A DNA stretch of 34,430 nucleotides from Campylobacterales bacterium (lineage in GTDB: Bacteria; Campylobacterota; Campylobacteria; Campylobacterales; Nitratiruptoraceae). The stretch covers positions 1 through 34,430 of the forward strand of contig JAMONM010000038.1 of the NCBI GenBank assembly GCA_027065825.1, in the 5' to 3' direction. Of the stretch, positions 1-7,213 are shown piece after piece. The notes beneath the pieces are model-generated. The model did no database searches and had not been told where the DNA came from. It saw only the letters and a list, made by a program, of their open reading frames with translations. Position numbers and translations under genes: made by a program. Each line of letters starts with the position of its first letter. Within the stretch, counting starts at the first letter, position 1.

Positions 1-546
<546 letters not shown>

Positions 547-562
547 CGAATAAAGCGTCGCT

Positions 563-1528
563 TTGACAAGAAGAAAAAAGAGAACTAAAAAAAGGAGCTC
601 AAAAAGCGCAAAAAAAGGTTCGTTTTTCGGACTAAAGGCGCTTTTTGGGCTGCTGGTTGTGTCTTTTGCCGTTTTGATCAGCGCCTATTTTTCATATAAG
701 GCCGGCTACGAAAAAGGATATTCTGCCGCCGCTAAGAGCGCTCAAAAAAAGATCGCCTCTATCAAGCGTGAGGAAAAAGAGGCTCTAAAAAAGCACTTGA
801 GAGAGCATCTCTCCGAAATCAAGGACTATATGCAAAACAAGGCCGAAGAGACGAAACCGGCCAAAATAGAGCAAAAAGTATACCACTCCAAGCCTAAACT
901 GGCGATTATTATCGACGACGTAGCTTTCGGGGCGCAGGTTAAAAAGTTAAAATCGCTCGGTTTTGCCGTTAACCCCTCTTTTTTCCCCCCGACCCCCAGA
1001 CATCCGAATACTCCCGATCTGGCGAGAGAGTTTGACTTTTATATGGTTCATCTGCCGCTTGAGGCGGTTAACTTTTCTACGCCCGAAAAGGATACTCTAA
1101 CTACCGCCTCCTCTCTCGAAGAGATCAGAGAACGGATAAAAAACATAAAAGAGTGGTTTCCCAGGGTTAAATATCTGAACAACCATACGGGCAGCGCTTT
1201 TACTTCCGATCTTGTCTCTATGAGAAAATTGATGCGCGTTTTAAAGGAGGAGGGGCTGTTTTTCGTCGATAGCAGAACCACTCCGAACACCAAAGTGCCG
1301 GCGGTGATGAAAGAGATTGGAAACAGATATATAGCCAGAGACATATTTTTGGATAACGAACCCGACGAAGGGTATATAAAAAATCAGCTCAAAAAAGCTG
1401 TAAAAATCGCCAAAAAAAGAGGATATGCCGTTGCTATAGGCCATCCGCACCCCAAAACCATCGAGGCTCTTAGGAACTCTAAAGATATTTTAAAAGAAGT
1501 GGAGTTAGTATATATTAACCAGTTATAA
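563..1528 (+). CDS. Divergent polysaccharide deacetylase family protein, membrane anchored
   Basis: This matches the YibQ-type divergent polysaccharide deacetylase family (321 aa), whose biochemical role is poorly defined. A very basic N-terminus (about residues 1-22) is followed by one hydrophobic segment (about 24-46), so the rest should be periplasmic. A charged helical linker leads to the catalytic-like domain from about residue 112, with 'AIIIDDVAFG', 'MVHLPLEA', 'NNHTGSAFTSD' and 'FFVDSRTTPNT', the conserved blocks of the family. The only usable start is TTG at 563. It has no clear Shine-Dalgarno and sits in a small hairpin (AAAGC/GCTTT), so translation may depend on ilvC. Position between ilvC and dprA fits the order in Campylobacter. 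Confidence 0.85.
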   Translation: MTRRKKRTKKRSSKSAKKGSFFGLKALFGLLVVSFAVLISAYFSYKAGYEKGYSAAAKSAQKKIASIKREEKEALKKHLREHLSEIKDYMQNKAEETKPAKIEQKVYHSKPKLAIIIDDVAFGAQVKKLKSLGFAVNPSFFPPTPRHPNTPDLAREFDFYMVHLPLEAVNFSTPEKDTLTTASSLEEIRERIKNIKEWFPRVKYLNNHTGSAFTSDLVSMRKLMRVLKEEGLFFVDSRTTPNTKVPAVMKEIGNRYIARDIFLDNEPDEGYIKNQLKKAVKIAKKRGYAVAIGHPHPKTIEALRNSKDILKEVELVYINQL

Positions 1529-1554
1529 GTGACAAAAAAAAGACGGAACGGACA

Positions 1555-2892
1555 ATGAAAAAGATTGCCCTGGCTTTTGCGGTGGCGCTGCTGCTCTATT
1601 TTTTGGGTTCGTTGGTATTTTCGCAGGTTCAGGCCAGACTAATAGGTGTCGTGGCTTTTTTGGTGGTGTTGTGGAGTAACGAGGGTCTTCCGCTGGGCGC
1701 GGTATCTCTTTTACCCTTGATCCTCTTTCCGGCTTTGGGGATACTGGATCTAAATTCTGTGACTCCTAATTATTCGAAATCGATAATATTTTTATTTATC
1801 GGCGGTTTTTTGCTGGCCATCGCTATGCAAAAGAGCAGACTGCACGAGATACTGGCCGCGAAACTTCTCTCTTTTTTCCCTGATACGCCCAGGGGAATAA
1901 TCTACTCGTTGGCGATTACTTCAGCGGTTTTGAGCTCTTTTTTGTCGAATACCACGGTAACTTTGATGATTATGCCTATAGCTCTTTTTCTGACCGATAA
2001 TTTGAAACTCAAGATCAGATTTTTGTTGGCTACCGCTTACGGAGCCAGCATAGGAGGAATCTTCACTCCCATCGGAACGCCGCCCAATCTGATACTGTTG
2101 GGTTTTATGGAGGATGTGGGAGTTTCGGCGCCTACCTTTTTGGAGTGGATGATGTTGACCTTTCCGGTTATCGCCGCGATGTTGATATTCGTTCCGTACT
2201 TTTTGTCGCTATCGGTTCAAGGCGAATCTATTAACAAAAGGGAAAACTCCGCCAAAGGGTTGAGCGTCCAGCAAAAGAAACTGGCGGCAATTTTGGCGGC
2301 GCTGGTGGTTTTGTTGCTTTTAAACGCTCCGATAAAACCCTTTTACGACGGTTTGGGGCTCAATGAAAAGATGATTTTGCTGGGGTTTGGGCTTCTTCTT
2401 TTTCTGCCCGGTATAGATCTGCTCAAATGGGAGGATTTCAAGGATATGCCCTATGAGATCATATTTCTATTTGGTGCCGGGTTTACCATAGCCGCCGCTT
2501 TTATAAAAACCGGTTTGGCTTCCTCGTTGGCCGAACATTTCGGAGTGTTCGGATCGCTGCCGCTGTTTGTAATTTTGTTTATGGTAGCTCTTTTTGTGTC
2601 CTTTTCCACTGAAATAACCAGCAATACTGCACTGACTAGTATCGCTTTGCCGGTTTTTTACGAGTTTGCCAAAAATAACGGCGTGGAGCCCCATATAATA
2701 CTGTTTATAGCCACTATATCGGCCAGTTACGCGTTTATGCTCCCGATAGCCACGCCGCCCAACGCCATCATAATGTCCAGCAGAGTCATAAAGGTCGCCC
2801 AGATGGCCAAGACCGGATTTTGGATTAATATATATGGAGTAACCGTAGTTTCCATAGTCGCTATTTTCTTCTGGAGCGGATACTTTAACTAG
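1555..2892 (+). CDS. DASS/SLC13-family sodium-coupled anion symporter
   Basis: This 445-residue inner-membrane protein has about 11 hydrophobic segments. It shows the two-fold repeat of the divalent anion:Na+ symporter family: 'SNTTVTLMIMP' with 'GTPPNLILLG' in the first half, and 'SNTALTSIALP' with 'ATPPNAIIMSS' in the second. The SNT motifs form the substrate and sodium sites in known members (VcINDY, CitT). Substrates in the family include C4-dicarboxylates, citrate, sulfate and phosphate; the sequence alone does not decide which. The ATG lies 26 bases after the deacetylase stop, and the stop is two bases before the dprA start, so it is probably co-transcribed. It appears inserted between two genes I recall as adjacent in relatives. 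Confidence 0.9.
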   Translation: MKKIALAFAVALLLYFLGSLVFSQVQARLIGVVAFLVVLWSNEGLPLGAVSLLPLILFPALGILDLNSVTPNYSKSIIFLFIGGFLLAIAMQKSRLHEILAAKLLSFFPDTPRGIIYSLAITSAVLSSFLSNTTVTLMIMPIALFLTDNLKLKIRFLLATAYGASIGGIFTPIGTPPNLILLGFMEDVGVSAPTFLEWMMLTFPVIAAMLIFVPYFLSLSVQGESINKRENSAKGLSVQQKKLAAILAALVVLLLLNAPIKPFYDGLGLNEKMILLGFGLLLFLPGIDLLKWEDFKDMPYEIIFLFGAGFTIAAAFIKTGLASSLAEHFGVFGSLPLFVILFMVALFVSFSTEITSNTALTSIALPVFYEFAKNNGVEPHIILFIATISASYAFMLPIATPPNAIIMSSRVIKVAQMAKTGFWINIYGVTVVSIVAIFFWSGYFN

Positions 2893-2894
2893 CT

Positions 2895-3635
2895 ATGAAG
2901 TATATAAAAAACGATCTCTTTTCTAGGTGCGGATTTGATAAGGTTTACTATATAGGAGATCTTGCGCTTCTCAAAAGGCCGGCGGTTTCCATAGTCGGCA
3001 GTAGACGGCCCACCTTTTATGCCAAGAGCATGACGAAGAAGATCGCATCCTGTTATGCGAAAAGGGGTTTTGCCGTCGTCAGCGGAGCGGCGATGGGTAT
3101 AGACGCGATGGCTCACGAGGGAGCCGGATACGAAAATACGATTGCGGTTCTTCCTTGCTCCTTAGATAGAGTATATCCCAAATCCAATGCCGCTTTGATA
3201 GAAAAGATCGGCCGTAGCGGTCTGCTGCTTTCACCTTTTTCGCCAACTTTCGAGGCTACGAAATGGAGTTTCGTGGTTAGAAACAGACTTGTAGTAGCCC
3301 TTGGCGATTTTTTGATCGTTCCCGAGGCGGAATCCGGCGGAGGCTCCATGAGGAGCGCAGAACTGGCTCTTGAAATGTCCAAAGAGATTCTCGTACTTCC
3401 GCATAGATTAGGCGAAAGCTCGGGAACTTTCGAGCTTTTGAGAAAAGGTTTGGCGAAAGAGATTATCGATCTTGAAAAGATCTGTCCAACCGAAAAGAGC
3501 GATCCGTTTATAGAATATTTGAAGAGCTCTCCATTTTATGATGAGGCTCTGGAGAGATATCCCCAGCAAATCGTCGAAGCCGAACTCGATCAAAAGATAG
3601 AGGTGATCGATGGCAAGATCTTTTACAAAGGGTAA
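2895..3635 (+). CDS. dprA: DNA-processing protein DprA (short form)
   Basis: DprA protects incoming single-stranded DNA and loads RecA during natural transformation. The Rossmann-like domain is clear: 'VSIVGSRRPTFYAKSM' near residue 34, 'VSGAAMGIDAMAHEGA' near 63, 'RNRLVVALGDFLIVPEAE' near 130 and 'SGGGSMRSA'. At 246 aa it has the core fold and only a short C-terminal tail. It lacks an N-terminal SAM-like domain, as expected for short Campylobacterota versions. It starts two bases after the transporter stop and ends one base before the next gene. In Campylobacter, ruvX/yqgF follows dprA; here a metallo-hydrolase does. Natural competence of the organism is an inference. Confidence 0.92.
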   Translation: MKYIKNDLFSRCGFDKVYYIGDLALLKRPAVSIVGSRRPTFYAKSMTKKIASCYAKRGFAVVSGAAMGIDAMAHEGAGYENTIAVLPCSLDRVYPKSNAALIEKIGRSGLLLSPFSPTFEATKWSFVVRNRLVVALGDFLIVPEAESGGGSMRSAELALEMSKEILVLPHRLGESSGTFELLRKGLAKEIIDLEKICPTEKSDPFIEYLKSSPFYDEALERYPQQIVEAELDQKIEVIDGKIFYKG

Positions 3636-3636
3636 A

Positions 3637-4530
3637 ATGAATCTTACCGCAGATATCGCCGAAAGGAACGTAGCCGTTTTTAAAAACGGCAGATTCGACT
3701 CGCCGTTGGATAGTACGAGAGAGTTTGGGTTGAGAGATATCATAAAATGGATGTTGACTCCAAAACCGAAACGCGGATCCTCCAAATGCGTAAAGTGCTC
3801 CGAGGATTTCGGATTGAACGGAGTATGCTGGTTTGGGCACGCCACTTTTTATATAAGAGTGAACGGTTTTCATTTGATGTGCGATCCGGTTTTTTTCGAT
3901 ATTCCTTTTCATAAACGGTCCGTAAGGTGCGATTTGCTGGATAGAATAGAGCGTGTGGACGCCGTTTTGATATCGCACAGTCACTACGACCATTTGGATC
4001 TCAAAAGCCTTAAAGAGCTGATTTCTCGATTCGATCCGCTATTTATTGTGCCTAAAAAAACCTCTTTGCCGGCAAAAGCGAAGGTCGTAGAGATGGAGTG
4101 GTTCGAGTTTATAGATTTTGGGGCTCTTAGAGTAATCTTTTTTCCGGCCAAACACTGGAGCTCGAGAAGCTGGCTGGACAAAAACAGATCTCTTTGGGGA
4201 AGTTTTATGATAGAGGGCGAAAAGAGTATCTTTTTTGCCGGAGACAGCGCTTATGCGCACCACTTTTCAGATATATCCAGACTCTGCGAGACGGATATCG
4301 CGATTTTACCTATAGGCGCTTATAGTCCCGAATATCTCATGTCTCATAGCCATATGAATCCGTATGAGGCGCTGAAAGCATTTTACGATTTGGGCGCCGA
4401 TGTGTTGATTCCTATGCATTACGGAGTTTTCGATCTCTCGCTGGAGCCGCTTTGTGAACCGTATGAAGTGATGAAAACCGTTTTTTCTAAAGCCGAATTT
4501 CTCAATATAGGAGAGTGTTATACATGGTAA
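3637..4530 (+). CDS. Metallo-beta-lactamase-fold hydrolase, NAPE-PLD/UlaG-like (copy 1)
   Basis: Zinc hydrolase with the motif 'HSHYDHLD' (HxHxDH), an upstream 'WFGHATFYI' strand and 'CDPVFF' loop, then 'FFAGDSAY' (the metal-bridging Asp) and 'PMHYG' (the final His). This block order is that of bacterial N-acyl-phosphatidylethanolamine phospholipase D-like proteins and UlaG-like lactonases; the true substrate is unknown. The track start (ATG 3610) lies inside dprA. The ATG at 3637 is preferred because AAAGGG sits 4 bases upstream and it directly follows the dprA stop. The 3' end overlaps the next gene by 7 bases. A paralogue lies at 20098-21078. Confidence 0.82.
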   Translation: MNLTADIAERNVAVFKNGRFDSPLDSTREFGLRDIIKWMLTPKPKRGSSKCVKCSEDFGLNGVCWFGHATFYIRVNGFHLMCDPVFFDIPFHKRSVRCDLLDRIERVDAVLISHSHYDHLDLKSLKELISRFDPLFIVPKKTSLPAKAKVVEMEWFEFIDFGALRVIFFPAKHWSSRSWLDKNRSLWGSFMIEGEKSIFFAGDSAYAHHFSDISRLCETDIAILPIGAYSPEYLMSHSHMNPYEALKAFYDLGADVLIPMHYGVFDLSLEPLCEPYEVMKTVFSKAEFLNIGECYTW

Positions 4531-4886
4531 AGAAAATGACTTTGGGCGAATACGCGAAAAAGATGCGAAAAAGCAGGTACGAAATAATCAGAATGTGTCT
4601 TAGAGGGGAATTGGAGTGCCAAGAAGAGATCGAAAACGGCAAGAAGGTAACCTATATACTTCTAAAAGAGGAGACTAACGATAAAAAAAGCGAGAATAAC
4701 GGGCTTTTAAGTATCATTAAAACTCGAAATAGCGAAGTTTCGCGAAATTTGATAGAGCTGTTGGAGAGTGAAAAACATGATATTTTCTACAGCCACGGCG
4801 AGTATTATATCTATTTTCCGCTTTTGGGTAGAGCTTTTAGGGTATTAGAGGAGAACAAGAGCGTATCAGAGCTTAGAAAGCTCTGA
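4524..4886 (+). CDS. Small HTH-like protein of unknown function
   Basis: About 120 residues. The N-terminal third ('TLGEYAKKMRKSRYEIIRM' followed by a charged beta-hairpin-like stretch) resembles the winged HTH fold of excisionase/MerR-type proteins. The C-terminal half, which I do not recognise, ends with 'GEYYIYFPLLGRAF'. The track start GTG 4515 is only two bases from the AGGAG; ATG 4524, 11 bases downstream of it, is preferred and overlaps the hydrolase stop by 7 bases, so translation is probably coupled. The gene ends inside a strong terminator hairpin, making it the last gene of the dprA cluster. DNA binding is inferred from sequence pattern only. Confidence 0.7.
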   Translation: MVKKMTLGEYAKKMRKSRYEIIRMCLRGELECQEEIENGKKVTYILLKEETNDKKSENNGLLSIIKTRNSEVSRNLIELLESEKHDIFYSHGEYYIYFPLLGRAFRVLEENKSVSELRKL

Positions 4887-4899
4887 TACTATTTTTTTT
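4863..4899 (+). terminator. Rho-independent terminator overlapping two stop codons
   Basis: A perfect 12-base stem (GTATCAGAGCTT / AAGCTCTGATAC) with a 3-base loop spans 4863-4889 and is followed by TATTTTTTTTC. It ends the dprA cluster on the + strand. The stop codon of the HTH-like gene (TGA, 4884-4886) lies in the 3' arm, and the stop of the convergent peptide gene (4889-4891) begins at the end of the stem. Confidence 0.88.
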
Positions 4900-5041
4900 C
4901 GGTGGAGTGGTGATCTTTATGCTCTATGTAATCTTTTTTGATCATCTCTTTTTCCCCCTCTTGGAACCAATAGGGGTTGAGATACTCAGAAGCAAAGCTT
5001 ACGGCAGCAAAAGCGAAGATTCCCAAAAGAACTTTTTTCAT
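4889..5041 (-). CDS. Small exported protein (50 aa), not in the ORF track
   Basis: On the - strand an ATG at 5041 opens a 50-codon frame ending in TAG at 4889. The product begins 'MKKVLLGIFAFAAVSFAS', a textbook signal peptide with cleavage expected after SFA. A mature part of about 33 residues follows, with 'EYLNPYWFQEGEKEM' and a His/Lys-rich tail 'EHKDHHSTEKK'. A strong ribosome site (AAGGAGG, 5 bases before ATG) and an upstream TATAAT (5073-5068) support real expression. The mature peptide is small, charged and has no cysteine; the HKDHH cluster could bind a metal, which is a guess. It is divergent from the HtrA-type protease and shares an inverted-repeat regulatory region with it. I do not recognise the family. 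Confidence 0.72.
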   Translation of the reverse strand: MKKVLLGIFAFAAVSFASEYLNPYWFQEGEKEMIKKDYIEHKDHHSTEKK

Positions 5042-5067
5042 AATGCCTCCTTATATTGTTTATGAGA

Positions 5068-5073
5068 ATTATA
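5068..5073 (-). promoter_or_regulatory. -10 box for the small exported protein
   Basis: On the - strand the sequence reads TGAGTATAATTCTC, giving a consensus TATAAT about 27 bases upstream of the ATG at 5041. No convincing -35 is seen, which is usual for Campylobacterota sigma-70 promoters. The box is itself inside a small inverted repeat (ATGAG...CTCAT, 5062-5078). Confidence 0.55.
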
Positions 5074-5084
5074 CTCATTATTAC

Positions 5085-5113
5085 TTAAATAGGACTTAAT
5101 TTATCCTATTTAA
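5085..5113. promoter_or_regulatory. Perfect inverted repeat, candidate operator of the Rrf2 regulator
   Basis: TTAAATAGGA and TCCTATTTAA form perfect 10-base arms separated by 9 bases. The repeat lies just upstream of the -10 box of the exported peptide gene and about 25 bases upstream of the protease start. The 14-mer TTATCCTATTTAAA that spans the right half (5101-5114) recurs exactly at 33984-33997 in the promoter of the Rrf2-family gene. An operator for that regulator is inferred; no binding data are available. Confidence 0.5.
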
Positions 5114-5138
5114 ATAGAAATTTTGGAGAGGAGTAAAT

Positions 5139-6236
5139 ATGAGGCTTTACAAAGTAGCGCTTCTGTCTTTTTTGTTGGTTATTGTTTTGGCGACATTGTG
5201 GCGTATCGTACCGATTTTGGAGAGTCGTTTCGCATCGGTTCCCAAGACCGTCGTACCGCGCGGAGAGCTTAGCCGGCTGGAGCGAAGCAATATAGAGATT
5301 TTTGAAAAGAGCAAAGATAGCGTAGTGTACATATCTACACTGAAACAGGTTGTGGATATTTGGAGTATGACGCTTTTTGACGTTCCTAAAGGAACGGGTA
5401 GCGGATTCGTTTGGGATTCTTTCGGACATATAGTCACCAATTATCACGTTATCCAGGGAGCAAGCAGAGCCATGGTACGTTTAAGTAACGGCAGAGATTA
5501 CGAAGCCGTTCTCGTAGGGGCCGATCCCGATCACGATCTGGCCGTTTTGAAAATCGATCCGGTACCGGGAGTGATGAAGCCGGTCTCTTTAGGAAGCAGT
5601 TCGGATCTGAGAGTAGGGCAGATAGTATACGCTATCGGTAATCCCTTCGGACTAGACTGGACTATGACTATGGGAATAATTTCGGCGACAGACAGAGTCA
5701 TACACGAGCCAAACGGAGTCAAGATCAAAAACGTAATACAGACCGATGCGGCCATAAATCCCGGAAACTCCGGAGGTCCTTTGCTTGACAGCGCAGGAAG
5801 GGTTATAGGAGTAAACACGGCTATTTATTCTCCTAGCGGAGCCAACGCCGGTATAGGATTCGCTTTGCCTATAGATCTGGTAAATAGGGTGGTTTCCTCT
5901 TTGATATCGTACGGATATTATAAAAAGTTGACTTTGGGAATTAAGAGCGACGAGAGACTCAACAGATTACTAAAAAGAAAATTTGGAATTTCGGGTGTGG
6001 CGGTTTTAGGGGTTGAACCCGATTCAATAGCGGCTATGGCAGATATAAAACCGGCACGTATCTATTCGGACGGATCGATAGAGTTTGGAGATATAATAAT
6101 AGCCGTAGATTCGATTCGAGTCTCTTCGCTGAACGATCTTGAAGAGCTACTAAGTAAAAAAAGCCCGGGAGACAAGATTGTTCTTAGTTTAAAAAGAGGA
6201 TCTGAAAGAGTCGATATAGAACTGAGAATGCCCTAA
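5139..6236 (+). CDS. Membrane-anchored HtrA/DegS-type serine protease with one PDZ domain
   Basis: Trypsin-like envelope protease (S1C family, 365 aa). One hydrophobic segment (residues 6-23) without a clear cleavage site suggests an anchor with the body in the periplasm. The catalytic triad is visible: His in 'VTNYHVIQGA', Asp in 'DPDHDLAVLKID', Ser in 'GNSGGPLLD'. A single PDZ domain follows from about residue 270, with 'GDIIIAVDSIRVSSLNDL'. One PDZ plus an N-terminal anchor resembles DegS more than the two-PDZ DegP/DegQ, but orthology is not claimed. GGAGAGGAG lies 5 bases or so before the ATG. It is divergent from the small exported protein gene, with the inverted repeat at 5085-5113 between them; a role in protein quality control in the envelope is expected. 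Confidence 0.9.
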   Translation: MRLYKVALLSFLLVIVLATLWRIVPILESRFASVPKTVVPRGELSRLERSNIEIFEKSKDSVVYISTLKQVVDIWSMTLFDVPKGTGSGFVWDSFGHIVTNYHVIQGASRAMVRLSNGRDYEAVLVGADPDHDLAVLKIDPVPGVMKPVSLGSSSDLRVGQIVYAIGNPFGLDWTMTMGIISATDRVIHEPNGVKIKNVIQTDAAINPGNSGGPLLDSAGRVIGVNTAIYSPSGANAGIGFALPIDLVNRVVSSLISYGYYKKLTLGIKSDERLNRLLKRKFGISGVAVLGVEPDSIAAMADIKPARIYSDGSIEFGDIIIAVDSIRVSSLNDLEELLSKKSPGDKIVLSLKRGSERVDIELRMP

Positions 6237-6435
6237 GCCGATCTCGCTTCCGTTTACTCTTCAATGCCGCCATTTAGGACCGAGCCGCTATCGGTTATGA
6301 GATAGGACTTTTTGGCGCCGGCGATATTTTCTTGCGGCTTTTTCTCATTCGATGTTACGCGTTTTTGGATTTTAGTGAAGCCTTGCGGGAGCTGCTGGAA
6401 TTTCGGCGGCAAATAGCTAGAATGCCGCCGCTTCA
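6237..6435. other. Gap between the convergent protease and ferritin-like genes
   Basis: About 200 bases between two convergent stops. It holds a weak hairpin CTATC/GATAG (6288-6305) followed shortly by TTTTT, a possible terminator for the protease gene. It also holds a GC-rich perfect hairpin CGGCGGCA/TGCCGCCG (6404-6430) just beyond the ferritin-like stop. The doubtful 61-codon - strand ORF (6254-6436) fills most of it. Nothing else was recognised. Confidence 0.5.
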
Positions 6436-6436
6436 T
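6254..6436 (-). CDS. Doubtful small ORF after the ferritin-like gene
   Basis: A 60-codon frame beginning at ATG 6436 shares one base with the ferritin-like stop (TGATG), a typical coupling arrangement, but no Shine-Dalgarno is visible. The product is polar ('PPKFQQLPQGFTKIQKR') with no signal peptide, membrane segment or motif that I recognise, and a stable GC-rich hairpin lies in its first codons. The open frame may be chance. Conservation in relatives would decide. Confidence 0.22.
   Translation of the reverse strand: MKRRHSSYLPPKFQQLPQGFTKIQKRVTSNEKKPQENIAGAKKSYLITDSGSVLNGGIEE
6404..6430 (-). terminator. GC-rich hairpin after the ferritin-like gene
   Basis: CGGCGGCA and TGCCGCCG form a perfect 8-base stem with an 11-base loop, 6 bases past the ferritin-like stop on the - strand. 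No T-tract follows, so it is either a non-canonical terminator or an RNA 3'-end stabiliser. Confidence 0.4.
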
Positions 6437-6951
6437 CAAGCGTCTTTGAGTTTGAACTGATCTATAAACTCTTCTATATCTTCGTAAAGGGCCTGGAGAT
6501 CCTCCTCGTGTTCGACTTCGTCCGCCAATATTCTGCTGGCTATGTCGTAGGTGACTATGTCTTTGTCTTTTGTTATTTCGGCCAGTTTGCTATATACGTC
6601 TATAGCGCACTGCTCGCCCTTTATAGCCTGCTCCAGGACTTTTAGAACGTCCGGATTTTCGGGCGCTTCGTAAGCGCAGTTTGCGTATTTGAACCAATCT
6701 TTAGGATGCAACAGGGGTTCTCCGCCCAGCTGCATGATTCTCTCGGCCACCATGGTTGCGTGCCTTAGCTCGTCGGCGGCGTGCTGGTTCAATTCGGCGA
6801 CGACGCCGTCTTTCATTATCCCTTTTACCACTTTTGCCTCTATAAAATATTGGTAATAGGCCAGCCATTCATCGGCGTATGCCCTGTTTAGGAGGTCTAT
6901 TACCTCTTTGGCTTCGATTCCCTTTAAAATGCTGATTCCTTTGCGTGCCAT
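6436..6951 (-). CDS. Ferritin-like di-iron protein (Dps-like/bacterioferritin-like)
   Basis: A 171-residue four-helix-bundle protein. Putative di-iron ligands are E28, E61 and H64 ('ADELRHA'), E113 ('KGEQC'), and E145 and H148 ('ADEVEHEED'), the spacing of bacterioferritin-type ferroxidase centres. Two cysteines, C92 and C115, lie near the centre, a feature I associate with the archaeal/bacterial Dps-like 'thioferritin' (DPSL) group. Expected role: iron storage and peroxide detoxification in the cytoplasm. AAAGGAG is 6 bases before the ATG. It is divergent from a PerR-like regulator, which fits peroxide or iron control. Rubrerythrin is less likely because no rubredoxin-type CxxC domain is present. 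Confidence 0.82.
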   Translation of the reverse strand: MARKGISILKGIEAKEVIDLLNRAYADEWLAYYQYFIEAKVVKGIMKDGVVAELNQHAADELRHATMVAERIMQLGGEPLLHPKDWFKYANCAYEAPENPDVLKVLEQAIKGEQCAIDVYSKLAEITKDKDIVTYDIASRILADEVEHEEDLQALYEDIEEFIDQFKLKDA

Positions 6952-7096
6952 GAACGCTCCTTTCTGTTTTTAAAGAAAAATTTTTTCCTTTGATACATTA
7001 TTGCACTAAATACCTTATCGGTAGATTAAATCGTTTTCAACATATAGAATAAAACTATTTTTTAAATAAAAATTGTTTAATAACTAAATTATGCAG

Positions 7097-7126
7097 TTGA
7101 CATTATATGGCATAATATTGTATATA
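7097..7126 (+). promoter_or_regulatory. Promoter and candidate operator of the PerR-like gene
   Basis: TTGACA (7097-7102) is followed after 18 bases by TATATA (7121-7126), about 90 bases before the regulator ATG. Between them lies the inverted repeat ATTAT-atggc-ATAAT (7102-7116), similar in form to AT-rich PerR/Fur boxes, which suggests autoregulation. The remaining 6952-7213 gap is AT-rich and also carries the ferritin-like promoter region. Confidence 0.45.
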
Positions 7127-7213
7127 TAAAGCACGCGTACTAATATTGGAGGGTTAAGTGACATTAAAGTGAAATATGTTAAAAGTAGCGGTTAAATTCA
7201 AGGGGGAAAAACG

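Noticed and set aside
3610-3636. Track start of the first metallo-hydrolase at ATG 3610
   Set aside because: ATG 3637 has AAAGGG at good spacing right at the dprA stop; the extra nine residues are translated from dprA in another frame.
3408-3993. Long - strand ORFs opposite dprA and the first hydrolase
   Set aside because: They mirror the coding frames of two recognised genes; compositions are unnatural and no start signals are seen.
6288-6313. Terminator for the HtrA-type protease gene (CTATC/GATAG then TTTTT)
   Set aside because: The stem is only five pairs with an 8-base loop and the T-run is offset; too weak for a separate call.
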